From Shinisaurus crocodilurus (Eukaryota; Chordata; Lepidosauria; Squamata; Shinisauridae): a DNA stretch of 64,000 nucleotides. Numbering within the stretch: the first letter of the stretch is position 1; each line of letters begins with the position of its first letter. The DNA is taken from the NCBI GenBank assembly GCA_021292165.1, contig JAHFWL010000234.1:62001-126000 (forward strand), given 5' to 3'. Of this stretch, positions 1 to 10,030 are shown in pieces. A program made the position numbers and the translations under genes. The notes under the pieces are model-generated. The model saw nothing but the letters and a program-made list of their open reading frames with translations, ran no database searches and was not told the DNA's origin.

Positions 1-199
1 TTTACATTTAGAAATCCTAATTTAGTTCTTGTAACTTACAGGTGAGGTGAAGTCTAGTCCTACTTGCTAAGGCATGGGTCAGTCCACAAGAGTTTCTGCA
101 GAGTTTCCCCAGACAAAATACAAAGTAGACCCCAAACCCATATTTTTTTAATTGGGGTTAGTATCAGAAAGGATGACTTTCAGCAAAAATAAGCCACAG
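1..199. other. Unassigned sequence at window edge
   Basis: No open frame, repeat family or RNA gene is recognisable in this stretch. It runs into the SINE that follows. Confidence 0.5.
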
Positions 200-432
200 G
201 TTAGTGGTTAGTGGACTGGGACTCAGGAGATCCGGGTTCTAGTCCCCGCTCGGCCATGAAACTCACTGGGTGACTTTGGGCCAGTCATGGACTCACGAAC
301 TCTCAGCCTAACCTACCTCACAGGGTTGTTGTGAGGATAAAGTGGAGAGGAGGAGGAGGATTATGTAAGCCGCCTTGGGTTCCTTGCAGGAAAAAAGGCG
401 GGGTATAAATATAATAAATAAATAAATAAATA
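200..432 (+). mobile_element. tRNA-derived SINE, copy 1
   Basis: The left part has a B-box-like sequence (GGGTTCTAGTCCC) preceded by an A-box-like GTTAGTGGACTGGG, as expected of a pol III promoter inherited from a tRNA. A body follows (GAAACTCACTGGGTGACTTTG), then a 3' segment ending in GGCGGGGTATAAATA and an (AAAT)n tail. The same sequence occurs inverted at 13345-14098 and 57654-57893. The 3' end resembles the L2-type LINE ends in this window, suggesting L2-type machinery moved it. The first tens of bases look decayed. It encodes no protein. Confidence 0.85.
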
Positions 433-1129
433 CAGGCCAATGAGGTCAGTCAAAATAGGCAGGAGAACATACTTCTACTACCGCCATCTAGACTCTGTCT
501 AGCAGTCATAGCATTGAGCCCTAAATGTCCAGTAAGCTTGAATGAGAAGATGGACTGGAAGGTTATGTGCTAAAACAAACCAATATCAACAGTGTGATGT
601 ATGTTGTTTTTTTTTTTGTTTTTTAAAAAGCTTATAGCTCTGGGTCCATTATGTGTCATGTAGTGTTTTGGAAAACTGGTGAAGTTTTGTTTTTGTTTTC
701 TTGTTTTGGGGCATGGGTGCCCTTTAAGTCACCAACTGGAGTTCTACAAGGCTCCATTAACCAGATCTGTGGTTGTAGTCTAGCATACAAAGAGGGATCC
801 AACCTTTCTCAGTTTTTGTACATTTTGGTATATGTGAGTATGCAACTTTTTATATAGAGAAAATTTGTGCATTTTTAGTATGTTCCAAAATGATATTTTT
901 TTCTTTATGATTTCGCCCCCCCCCCCCAGGACTTCTACAGTTCCTTACCTTTCTTAGAATTGCATATCCACAGTGGAGCCTAAGGCTCCATTCAGTTTGA
1001 TTTCATTTATATATGCATATGCACTTGCATGTAGTCATCTTATTTTTGGTTTGGCAAGGTCCATGAGTTTGATCCTGGACTGGCGAGGTTTTTATTTTTA
1101 CATATAATATATTGGTACGTGTGTATGTA
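433..1129. other. Unassigned intergenic stretch
   Basis: No gene or repeat family is recognised. It holds a poly(T) run near 607-620 and a poly(C) run near 917-927. The 68-codon frame starting at 651 has no recognisable features. Confidence 0.5.
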
Positions 1130-1189
1130 TCTAGGTAGGTAGGTAGGTAGGTAGATGGATGGATGGATGGATGGATGGATGGATGGATG

Positions 1190-1228
<39 letters not shown>
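1130..1228. repeat. Compound tetranucleotide microsatellite
   Basis: About 100 bp of consecutive (GGTA)n, (GATG)n and (GATA)n blocks. The sharp switches between units suggest stepwise mutation of one original array. A (GT)n array follows at about 1342-1369. Confidence 0.95.
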
Positions 1229-1336
1229 TCTTGGTAAATATGTTTGTTTTTTAATAAATGTGTTTGTTTGTTTTATAATTGCAGGTTGAGTCAATTGATA
1301 TTTTTCATTGTGAATGTGTGTGAGAAGCATGGATAG

Positions 1337-1368
<32 letters not shown>

Positions 1369-1569
1369 ACCTTTTTACATATTAGACCACTGAAGAATAC
1401 CTATGGTTGAAACACATTTGGTTACTTTTGGTATTAAATAACATGATTGTACACTGATTATGCTTTTTTGCATTGTATGATGGGTGTATGTTTTTAGCCT
1501 GTAGAGATGAAGTTACATTATCAGGCTTATGGGATATTATTTATTTTCACCAATTTAATTGTCCCAATC

Positions 1570-1905
1570 GATTTATTGCTTCTGAGTGGGGCCAGGTTTC
1601 AACTGGGAGAGACCCATAGTTGCCATTGAGGCCCTGAAGTTCTGGGCCACTCCCAACAAAATGGGCTCCGCATGTATGTTGAAGTCCTCCAACACAACAA
1701 GCTGGGAGACTCCAGCATAGCTCCTGAGACCACCCTGACTAGCTCAGGGAGACTGCTGGACTGTGGAACACTAACAAAATCCCTGTTCTCCCCTGAACAC
1801 CCACCTTCAGATCCACACACTCAAAACTGAAGACTGGGGGAAAGGTTGGGGCACCTGGGCAAAGGGACAGAATCACTATAGACCACTGCAACACCACGTC
1901 CCCCC
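1570..1905 (-). mobile_element. LINE endonuclease-domain fragment (L2/CR1 group)
   Basis: On the minus strand one frame reads VVLEDFNIHAEP followed by a segment ending MATMGLSQLKPGPT. This matches the (V/L)LGDFN(I/V)H core of LINE apurinic-type endonucleases, which nick the target DNA for reverse transcription, followed by the usual GLSQ...GPTH segment. The expected Gly of LGDFN is Glu here. Frames are broken upstream and there is no reverse transcriptase nearby, so this is a decayed fragment. The family (L2 versus CR1) is inferred from this short segment only. Confidence 0.6.
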
Positions 1906-2803
1906 ACCCTTCAGGACTTGCCTGCTACACCATGGAGGATCCAGGTGAGTAAAGTTGCATGAACATACCTCATTCATATTATAGAGCAGAGCTGCCACCA
2001 AATGTTGCTTAGAACAAAATTTGAAGTGAATTTGGAAGTTCCTATGTGGGCAGAACATCAGATTTTTTGAACGAAGCTACGTAAATGAGTTTTGTTAGGA
2101 ATACCTGAATTTGAAAGGGGTTGTTGAACAAGTTTAATATGAAGTCAGCTGAGATTTATAAACCTCCACCTCCTCCTCCTCCTTCTTTTAAAGCAGGCAA
2201 AATGAGTCAGATCAAAATAATCAAACTCATTAGCAACTAAAAATAGAGCAGCTGTCTGTTACCACTCAGACTCCCAACTTGACCACAATCAAATAAATGA
2301 GACCGCAAACTGCCTTAAGGGCAAGAGGCTCATAGGAGCACAGAGAGTGTCGGTAGAGTCCAGAGCCAAAAGGCTGCCATTCTTCTGAGGATGTCAATAA
2401 GCCTTTGGCCATTCTCTGGCATTGGCAGACAAGCATCTCTGTGCTCCATCAAGGTGAACCTTAGCCCCAGACATACACACGAAAATAGGCTGGCCACAAT
2501 CCAGCCAGAGTTAAGCACTTTTATGCCCCTTTTATTTTAATGAGAAAGTCTGTGTGTGCCTAACCACCCCCACCCCCCACATTGAAATAAATGAGACTTA
2601 ACTTAAAAGTTTTTTTACTTTGATTGAATCATGGCCATGATGATTTCAAATTTTGTGCAAAGGAAGGTGCTTTCTTGTTTATGCAAAGGAAGAGAGGATC
2701 TATTGAGTGGAATGACCTCACTGAAGAGAGATGATGAGGATGGCCACTCAATGGCAATTATGGTGTAATTCCTGTTTGCCCTTCCTTTCAAAGGGTAGTT
2801 TCA
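1906..2803. other. Unassigned intergenic stretch
   Basis: No coding or repeat identity is recognised apart from a short CTC-rich run near 2166-2185. It ends at the (TCAG)n-like boundary of the next LINE. Confidence 0.5.
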
Positions 2804-3120
2804 CAAACAAGTCAGTCAGTCAGGCGATCACTCGTGACCGAGTAAGATTGTCTTCCAGGATAAAAAGAAAATTTACAAAAAGGAGATTTTTAAAAGGAGG
2901 AAAATTCTAAAGAAAATTGTGTAGACTCTAGCGATGGGTCCGTAAGTGACTGTGGAGGCCAATTCTAGATCCACACAGCTTCCCACAGTGAGGACACAGG
3001 TTACCAGATGGAAGATGGTCTTGTAAAGGATTCATTTGATGTGCTTTTCGCTTAGCACGTTTCTCCCTTTCACCTTGCACTTGAGCTTCTTCAAAGTCCA
3101 TAGAACCTTTGTAATCACCA
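2804..3120 (-). mobile_element. 5'-truncated LINE end encoding a C-terminal CCHH finger, copy 1
   Basis: The minus-strand frame 2928-3149 encodes the last about 70 residues of a LINE ORF2-like protein. It has a basic stretch (EKRAKRKA) followed by a zinc-finger motif CPHCGKLCGSRIGLHSHLRTH in which two Cys and two His are spaced C-x2-C-x12-H-x3-H. The 3' UTR continues to the GGCGATCACTCGTGACCGAG terminus at about 2822. It is near-identical to the larger copy at 9390-10030. Homology stops near 3120, so the element is severely 5'-truncated, as usual for target-primed insertions. Confidence 0.85.
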
Positions 3121-3639
3121 GATTGCTGCAACAGGGATTTAGAAACCAAGTCAGCATGAATTTAGCATCACTCCACTTTCCACCTGTCCTATGGTGGCAG
3201 AGCATATGCATCACACACATCATGTGAAATGGGTGTTTCATTCATTTGGAGACTGATGTGATGTAAACTTCCACCTTTTTTTCTCTCAGGGGCTTCTGAA
3301 CAGATGCATCTCCAATAGAAAACCCATGAACTCCTTTATGTTAATGAAGTGGTGGACCCCACTGGATTCTCCAATGCAGGATGAAGAGCATCAGCCAAGT
3401 CAGCATGTGAATTGGGACTGTGACTCTATAATTTAAGACCTCCACAGATACCCAAAAAATATAAGAGGATTGAAGGAAGTGTATCAGATTTCCTGGAACG
3501 GTGACCATCAATTCAAGAATCAAATGCTGGAACATTTTAGTGTGCCCCTAAAACTAGCACTATGCTCAATTTTTCCACCTATTTAGTTTTGACCATTCAT
3601 TGGAGGGAGAGGCAAAAAGAAATTGCAAGCCAAAATTGC
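3121..3639. other. Unassigned intergenic stretch
   Basis: Several short open frames occur on both strands but none shows a recognisable motif. No repeat family is identified. Confidence 0.45.
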
Positions 3640-3975
3640 GGGGAGGGTCGCTGAGGTCATCAGATGGCAATGCTCTTGGTCGTTGCTCATGGACCTTTGG
3701 CCTGATTGGAGTCCACCAGGAGAAGGACCTTCCATGTGACAGCTCCATTTCTGTGGAACTCCCTGTCTCTGGAGGTCAGGCAGGCTCTGACATTGTGCTA
3801 CTTTTCAGCACCTGCTGAAGACCTCCTTGTTCCGGAAAGCCTTCTCTGCTCTTCAACCACCAGTGTAATTTTAGTTTGTTTTCAATGTATTGTTTTTGTT
3901 TCTTTTATCTGTTTTTGTCTTTTTATTGTTCACCGCTCCGGAATCTGCTTGATGTGGAGTGGTATACAAATACTG

Positions 3976-4005
<30 letters not shown>
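3640..4005 (+). mobile_element. L2-type LINE 3' end with (AAC)n tail
   Basis: Broken plus-strand frames show the C-terminal pattern of L2-group ORF2: an LRSSDG segment, RRRTFHVTAPFLWNSL at about 3711-3757, then an altered KTSLFRKAF-like end near 3818-3845. An AT-rich 3' UTR follows, and an (AAC)n tail at about 3978-4005. Frameshifts separate the conserved blocks, so it is a relic with no coding capacity. Confidence 0.7.
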
Positions 4006-4006
<1 letters not shown>

Positions 4007-4070
4007 TAGTTGTTCAGGACTTCAGTGTTACGTTACTGTAAGGAGGTGACTGAGGGGGTTTGTGTTTTCT

Positions 4071-4324
4071 GAAAAGCCCCCTCAAGGATTTAACCAGGAC
4101 TTCCTGCCTTGGGGCTTTCCAGTGCTGCTGCCTGCTTGCTGTGTGCCCGAAAGCTGAGTGAGGAGCTGTCCTTGTTGTTCTGCTTGTGCCTGTTAAAAGG
4201 ACTTTTAACAACAACAAAACCAAACCAAAAAGTCCTCGCTCAGCTTTCAGGTGCTCAGCGGGCAGCAGCACTGGAAAGCCCCAAGGGAAGAAGTCCCGAT
4301 TAAGTCCTCTAGGGGAGCTTTTTC
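4071..4324. mobile_element. Foldback (inverted-repeat) element, about 254 bp
   Basis: The left arm (about 4071-4170) carries GGACTTCCTGCCTTGGGGC and GAAAGCTGAGTGAGGA. The right arm (about 4222-4324) is its imperfect reverse complement (GCTCAGCTTTC, CAGCAGCACTGGAAAGCCCC). About 50 bp separates the arms. This is the architecture of a nonautonomous DNA transposon (MITE). I could not define a target duplication and saw no second copy in the window. Confidence 0.6.
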
Positions 4325-4572
4325 AAAAAGCTCAAGCGGCCAGATAGGCTGCCAGGACAGAAGAGGATAAAAATGGTAAAAGAAAGGGCACACATGACCC
4401 CCCCCCGGCCCAGCCACCTCCATACAATAAGGTAAACACCGAAGCCTTGCCACCTGAGAAATTTCTCCAAAATTCTCAACATCCTTGCAAAAGAGACAGA
4501 CAAATGACTGCCTCTTTCACAGAGAAACAAAGAGGTTGCAAAAGGGCAGGTTGGGGTTTTGGCAATGGGCCC

Positions 4573-4966
4573 TAGGGATGTGCGAGGATTTCATTCAGGA
4601 GGTGGAAATCTGGTGGACTGGCTGGGCTCAAACCCCCCCCCCCAAGTCCATCTCACTTACCTTCTTCCCTGGCTCAACTCGCGATCTCCCAAGTCAAGCT
4701 GGGGAAGTGACTTCCAGCGGGTTCTTGTTTATGCAGAAAATGCCTTTAGGCACCCCAAGAGCAGCCACAATTTGCATAACCTGAGCAAATTGCGTCCACT
4801 TTTGATATATCTAAAGGCATCTTCTAAGTAAGCAATGGCCCGCTGGGAACCCGGAAGTCCGATGAGTGGCATGGCATGCACCCGCTTTTGGCCCAGCTCC
4901 GCGGGCACAGCAGCAGCGTCCACTGAGCCGGAAGCGGGTCAGGTCCCGGAGAATCGCCCACCCCTA
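4573..4966 (+). mobile_element. Nonautonomous hAT-like element, TAGGGATGTGCGA family, copy a
   Basis: Starts TAGGGATGTGCGAGGA and ends in GAATCGCCCACCCCTA, which reverse-complements to TAGGGGTGGGCGATTC, a short imperfect terminal inverted repeat. The interior is an imperfect palindrome around about 4690-4860: a GAAGTGACTTCC/GGAAGTC pair and the TGCAGAAAATGCCTT arm repeated inverted as AAAGGCATCTTCTAAG. Other copies lie at 6112-6856 (inverted), 16720-17135, 23484-23867 and 26009-26360. Target duplications are not clear for this copy. Confidence 0.75.
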
Positions 4967-5008
4967 CTTACAGCACAGCACTACCTAAAAGGACATTCAA
5001 AGAAGACC

Positions 5009-5272
5009 CAATTTCTGTGAATCTGACCTGCAGATTCCACAGTGGACCGGGTCTTTCTGAGTCATGCAGATTCCATTGACTTGCACACCAGCTTTTTACT
5101 TTGGGGGGGATTGTGCAAATGTACATTTGGGCAAGTGTATATTTGCAAACAAATGAAATTCTTGTACAAAAAACCCAATTCCGTCAATGAGCAGATGATG
5201 GAACAAAAGATGCCTGACATTCTGCAAAACACAGACGGAACGGATTTAACAAAATCTATACCTACCTACCTA
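5009..5272 (+). repeat. Dispersed repeat family R2, copy 1
   Basis: Shares order and sequence with 21023-21345. Common blocks include TCTGACCTGCAGATTCC, a Ggap-bearing TTGCACAC block, an AT-rich TTTGCA/TGCAAA-rich middle, and GATGATGGAACA followed by AGATGCCTGA. No protein coding is visible. It is probably a nonautonomous DNA element, but termini were not resolved. Confidence 0.6.
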
Positions 5273-6111
5273 AAAAACCATCATGGCCAGTGCCTCTTTA
5301 GATCACTAATAATGCTAACAGCTAACACAGGCCTGAAGCCATGATGAGCTCATAAGTAGTTAATGTCTCTCCACAGAGCTTTGCCTAAAAATCAATTCCA
5401 GTTACTCACAACTTCTCTCCCCTCCTTTCTTCACTCAATTACCTTATTGACCTGCAAATGCATATGCACTTATTTACAAAGAGAGGAAAGATGCTTCAGG
5501 AATGTGGTGCTTTTCCTTTTGTGAGGGATTTCGAAGCAAGTGGTGAAATTAAAGAAAGGCAGAGAGCAGATCTCTTTTCAAAAAAAAAAAAAAAAGAATG
5601 GGTGGGCAGAAGCTAGATCTGGAGCTAGTGGCAGATTTACCATGGATGGTCAAGGATTATTGATACCCAAACATTTAACAATAGCATCAGCAGCACAATA
5701 AAGTGGATTTTTATGTGGAAGGACTGTGAGCTCAGTTCTGGTACTCAAGAACAGATCATTGAGCTCAGAATACTTTAATTCTTTTGCACCGGCCTTCAGT
5801 TGGCGGACCTCAAGAGAATAAAATATTTTGCCCTGACCCAGCTGTAGTCGTGTATAGCAACACGTAACTCACTTGTGCATAATGTGGACTGTTATGCTTG
5901 TTTGGGTTTGCATTGCAATGTTCATGTGGATGTGCACCAGAAGCTCCTCCCACTCAAATGATGCAGATTACCACTGAATGTGGATGTGTCATGGACCGGA
6001 TCAGCCACACCATGTTCTGTGAGTAGAAGGGAAAACAGGCAAAATAGTGTGACTGCACCCCTTTTTGATCTTCCCTTCCTGTGGCCTTTTCCACTGGCAC
6101 CAGGTGGACGC
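5273..6111. other. Unassigned intergenic stretch
   Basis: Includes a poly(A) run at about 5580-5595. No gene or named repeat was recognised. Confidence 0.45.
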
Positions 6112-6856
6112 TAGTGGAGGGAGATCCACCCACCACCCGACTCGCAGGACACACGGCGACTGCTGCTGCTGCGCCTGCCGAGCTGGGCCAAAAGCGAGCG
6201 CCAGCCAATACGCTCGCCGGACTTCCGGGTTCCCAGAGGTGCGTTATTTTATATAGAAAACGGCATAAGATATGTTAAAAGCGGCCAGGATTTCATAGAA
6301 TCATAGAACAGTAGAGTTGGAAGGGGCCTATAAAGGCATCAAGTCCAACCCCCTGCTCAATGCAGGAATCCAGGTCAAAGCATCCCTGACAGATGTCTGT
6401 CCAGTTGTACCTTGAATGCCCCCAGAGTGGGAGAGCCCACCACCTCTCTAGGTAGTTGGTTCCATTGTCTTATTGCTCTAACAGTTAGGAAATTTTTCCT
6501 GATGTTTAGGTGGGATCTGGGTTCCTGTAACTTGAGCCCATTATTCCGTGTCCTGCAAACTGGGATGATCAAGAAGAGATCCTGGCCCTCCTCTGTGTGA
6601 CAGCCTTTCAAGTACTTGAAGAGTGCTATCATATCTTGTGTAACTTGCGTAAATCGCAGCCATTTTTAACATATCTTACACCATTTTCTACGTAAAAAAC
6701 GCACCGCTGGGAACCTGGAAGTCACTTCCCCAGCTCGGCTCGGGAGAACGTGAGTCAAGTCGGGGAAACAGGTAGGAGGGATGGAGTTCAGGGGTGGTCA
6801 AGCCCAGTGAGTTCGCCGGACTTCCACCCCCCAAATGAAATCCTCACACATCCCTA
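6112..6856 (-). mobile_element. TAGGGATGTGCGA hAT-like element, copy b, split by a CR1
   Basis: This is the family in reverse orientation: the right end at 6843-6856 reads CACACATCCCTA. The interior palindrome is present (TAGAAAACGGCATAAGATAT and, inverted, ATATCTTACACCATTTTCTA) but is interrupted at 6293-6636 by a CR1 3' end. Removing the CR1 leaves an element of about 400 bp, the same length as the other copies. The CR1 is therefore the younger insertion. Confidence 0.75.
6293..6636 (-). mobile_element. CR1 LINE 3' end, copy A (nested)
   Basis: Begins at the CR1 3' terminus (TCATAGAATCATAGAA on the plus strand) and reads into the antisense of the ORF2 C-terminus; the frame 6375-6632 on the minus strand ends [15 protein letters not shown]. 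It is severely 5'-truncated, with no reverse transcriptase catalytic region. It interrupts the hAT-like element at 6112-6856. Confidence 0.95.
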
Positions 6857-8060
6857 GAAGCCTTTATTTCTCTGCCTGCCTCCACCAAACAAGCCTCAAA
6901 ACACTGTCTGTTCCTCGATGAAGTGATTTTTTTTCATTTGCTATTCGGTTTCTTTTTGGGTTGGTAATATGTTTGTGGGGGGAGAGGGGAATGACACAGA
7001 TCACCATTGCATGCTTTCTGAATAAAACAGAAAACTTACAGAAGGTTATTATCTATCTCTACCTCTACCTCTACCTCCACCTCTATCTCTATCTCAGTGT
7101 ATTGTTTTAACAACCAACAGAATGCTAGGTACTAGAGAGTGCGGGAGCGGTGGAAATACAAAATGCTTTTGGTATGTGGTCATTTGCTAATTAGTTTATA
7201 GTTACTTTTTACTTTTGGGATTCTTAATATACTGTATTTTGGAATTGAAAACAATATTTAATGAAACTATAGGTTTTCTTTTTTGGAGTATCCATAAATG
7301 TTGAATTTAATAGATTAAATAGTTGATGTTTATTGGGGGAGAGTGGAGACCTCTGGTGTTTGTTCCTTTTAGGGTTCTTTTTTGCCATAACTGGAAGTGA
7401 TTTTTTGTTAACAGAAAAGATTTTAAGATTAACTGTGGTTGATTAAGCTGTGGAGAAGATTGGAAGTCCATTATTGTGTTTGTGTTTGTTTGTTTGTTTT
7501 ATTATGAATAAAAAAGGCAGAATCAAAAAAAAAAAAAACCCAACAGAATGCCTAACTTCTTTCATTCTGCTGCAACACCCTTCTCCATACAAGTCCCCGC
7601 AGCCATTATTAGTCTTTTGGATTTCTTTAAAACCTTACAACTAGATTTTTTTTTCTTTAAGAAAGGGGAGGGGGAAGATAAGAGAATGTTGCTTCTGATA
7701 TGAAACTGATGGATGTTTTATGAAGCATGTTTGACAATGACAGAAGAATTTCCAGCATCAAAGACCCCTCCTAGATTGGCAGTGTGCTCTTTCCAGTGAT
7801 CCAAGTGTTCAAAAAACCTCAATGTCTTACTTCTTAATGTGGCACCAGTTCTGAAGAACAGCAAACAAAGAAGGCTGCCCAAGAGATGGAGTTGCTGGCA
7901 TCCTGTAACTTTCTGTGCTGTGCCGTCTGTCAAAAGCCAGGCAGCAGATCTGCACAGCAGGAATCTGGCGGCCTTGGTATGTCAGAGAAGCATCAAGCAA
8001 ATCTGCCCTGGGACATGAGTTAATGCTAAAATAATCATGAAAATGGCCATAAATAAATAA
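6857..8060. other. Unassigned intergenic stretch
   Basis: Contains a (CTACCT)n/(CTATCT)n run near 7050-7100 and an A-rich tract near 7526-7540. No coding or named repeat sequence was recognised. Confidence 0.45.
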
Positions 8061-8062
8061 AT

Positions 8063-8127
<65 letters not shown>

Positions 8128-8128
8128 T
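8063..8128. repeat. (ATT)n microsatellite
   Basis: About 66 bp of uninterrupted ATT units, following an (AAAT)-rich segment. It may be the expanded tail of a degraded element. Confidence 0.95.
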
Positions 8129-9389
8129 ATTTTAAGAAATGGGAAATTTGGGAATGTCAAAGAACTTCTGGTGTCATCAAGACTGGACTTGAAAAACTGA
8201 ATCATTTAAAAATAAAATAAAATCAGGTATGTATATTTGCCTAATATTCAAGAAGCCTCAGCACTGTCTGACACTTGATAGCAAGTGGGTTGCTCTCAGT
8301 ACAGTCTTTGGTGGCAAGATATGGAGATCTGCCTTGCATACAGATGATGTGAATGAAAGTCTGAATGTTGATGGCATGGAGCAGAGTTATAACAGAAGAA
8401 CAACTCTTTTGGTCTGCCATTTTCAGTGTATGCACAGTCTAATCTCCTGAGCCACTGAATTAAGGATGGTTCACACATTCATACATCTCACTTGACAGCT
8501 GTACCACTGAGCGGCAGGTTGCATGTGTGGATGAGCCCTTGCAGACCAAATATAAAACTGTCATATCACCTAAAATATCATGGGCCTGTGCTGCAGGCAT
8601 ATGCCTGAATATGGATGGGAGAAAAGTGTGTATGGGGCAGAAGTGCACATACAAGCCTTACCCCTAAAAACAGGCATGCAGGTTTCTCTGCAGGCCAATG
8701 TTCTTTCAGCAGAAACTTTTGCAAAGGTTTTTTTAATCGGGTTTACACTTCCCCCCTACTTCTAGGTATTTGCTATATCATTTCTCCAGCTGATTTTGAA
8801 TTATTTTTCATTCACATGAAAATTTGTACAGATTTTTCTGTGCAGTTCTTAAAAACACATGGGGGGGGTATGCATTTGAAAATGTGTACATTAATTGCAG
8901 CACACTTTTGCAAATGTATACATTAGTTTAAAGTGATTTTCCAACTAACAAAGCCTTGCCTGGTGTGACCTTTATTTTCTGTTTTGAAAAATGCATCACA
9001 CAGGTCAGAAATGCAGGTTTCAGTGGTAAACTGCATTCAGGTTTCAGTTGGGGGTCTGCAAATTTGGGAAGATTGCATTAAAAATGTGAACCCAACTAAT
9101 TTCTCACCCAGCCCTAGTTTCTCAGGGCATTCAGCTGAATGCACTTCAACATCTTGTGTGATCAGGAAGCCTGATAATAATGCAAGGGTTCCCAACCTGA
9201 AAAGGTTCTAACAGAGAACATGGACAGTGACTGCCTCACCATGGCAAAGGACTGAACCTCATCATTCCAGCACAGACAAGGCCAGCTCCAGCTTTGAGGA
9301 GGCCCTTGGGAAAGTGCCCTCTGGGAGACCAGTCACAGAAGTACATGGGGGCTGCAAGCTGCCAGTTTACATTTCCCATATAGCCCCCA
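8129..9389. other. Unassigned stretch with TGCA/AAATG-rich low-complexity segments
   Basis: The part from about 8640 to 9115 resembles other segments here in which AATGTGTACATT- or TTTGCAAATG-like words recur (11080-11395, 31750-31990, 56259-56640). It ends near CACCCAGCCCTAG, like the hAT-like termini. These are probably decayed nonautonomous DNA elements. No gene was recognised. Confidence 0.4.
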
Positions 9390-10030
9390 ACATAGCATCA
9401 ACATTGCCTCCGGAAAATCCTGCAAATTACTTGGGAAGATAGGCGAACAAATGTCAGTGTACTGGAAGAAGCAAAGACTACTAGCGTTGAAAAAATGATC
9501 CTTCAACGCCAACTTCAGTGGACCGATCATGTTGTTCGAATGCCTGACTGCCGTCTCCCAAAGCAGTTACTTTATTCCCAACTCAAAGATGGAAAGCGGA
9601 ATATCGGTGGTCAATATAAGAGGTTTAAAGATGTTCTTAAGGCTAATCTAAAAAAATGCAATATAAACATCAAAAACTGGGAAGCTCTGGCCCATGAACG
9701 ATCTAACTGGAGGTTGGCCTTTTACAAAGGTTCTATGGACTTTGAAGAAGCTCGAGTGCAAGGTGAAAGGGAGAAACGTGCTAAGCGAAAAGCACGTCAA
9801 ATGAATCCTTTACAGGACCATCTTCCATCTGGTAACTTGTGTCCTCACTGTGGGAAGCTGTGTGGATCTAGAATTGGCCTCCACAGTCACTTACGGACCC
9901 ATCGCTAGAGTCTACACAATTTTCTTTAGAATATTCCTCCTTTCAAAATCTCCTTTTTGTAAAAAAAATTTATCCTGGAAGACAATCTTACTCGGTCACG
10001 AGTGATCACCTGACTGTCTGACTGATCACT
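9390..10030 (+). mobile_element. LINE end encoding a C-terminal CCHH finger, copy 2 (longest)
   Basis: The open frame runs from about 9395 to a stop at 9908; the first Met at 9495 is internal. Upstream of it the same frame reads HQHCLRKIL and ITWEDRRTNVSVLEEA, blocks seen downstream of the reverse transcriptase domain in a widespread LINE group. Next come QLQWTDHVVRMPD, RLPKQLLY, a GKRNIGGQYKRFKD block and a NWEALAHERSNWR block, then a basic stretch and the zinc-finger motif near the end. The catalytic part is absent, so it is 5'-truncated. The 3' UTR ends at the GTCACGAGTGATC motif. I could not assign the clade with confidence. Confidence 0.88.
9495..9908 (+). pseudogene. C-terminal fragment of a LINE ORF2 protein (137 codons, CCHH finger)
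   Basis: This 137-residue frame covers the segment downstream of the reverse transcriptase. Residues from about 7 hold QWTDHVVRMPD-type sequence, the middle holds a Lys-rich segment with two conserved Trp, residues about 92-100 are basic (EKRAKRKAR), and residues about 116-136 form a zinc-finger with CPHC and HSHLRTH ends. Such fingers are thought to bind RNA or DNA during insertion. Catalytic domains are missing, so it cannot act alone. It is not a host zinc-finger gene: the 3' UTR and terminus are shared with three other copies here. Confidence 0.85.

Noticed and set aside
200..275. tRNA gene
   Set aside because: A- and B-box-like sequences are present but no cloverleaf can be closed, and the sequence continues as a SINE body and tail found in other copies.
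1040..1330. 96-codon minus-strand frame with Ser-Ile-Tyr-Leu and Ser-Ile-His-Pro repeats
   Set aside because: It is translation of the GATA/GATG microsatellite.
9795..9908. Host C2H2 zinc-finger gene, suggested by CPHCGKLCGSRIGLHSHLRTH
   Set aside because: The finger is the C-terminus of a LINE ORF2: upstream blocks and the 3' end are shared by three other truncated copies in the window.
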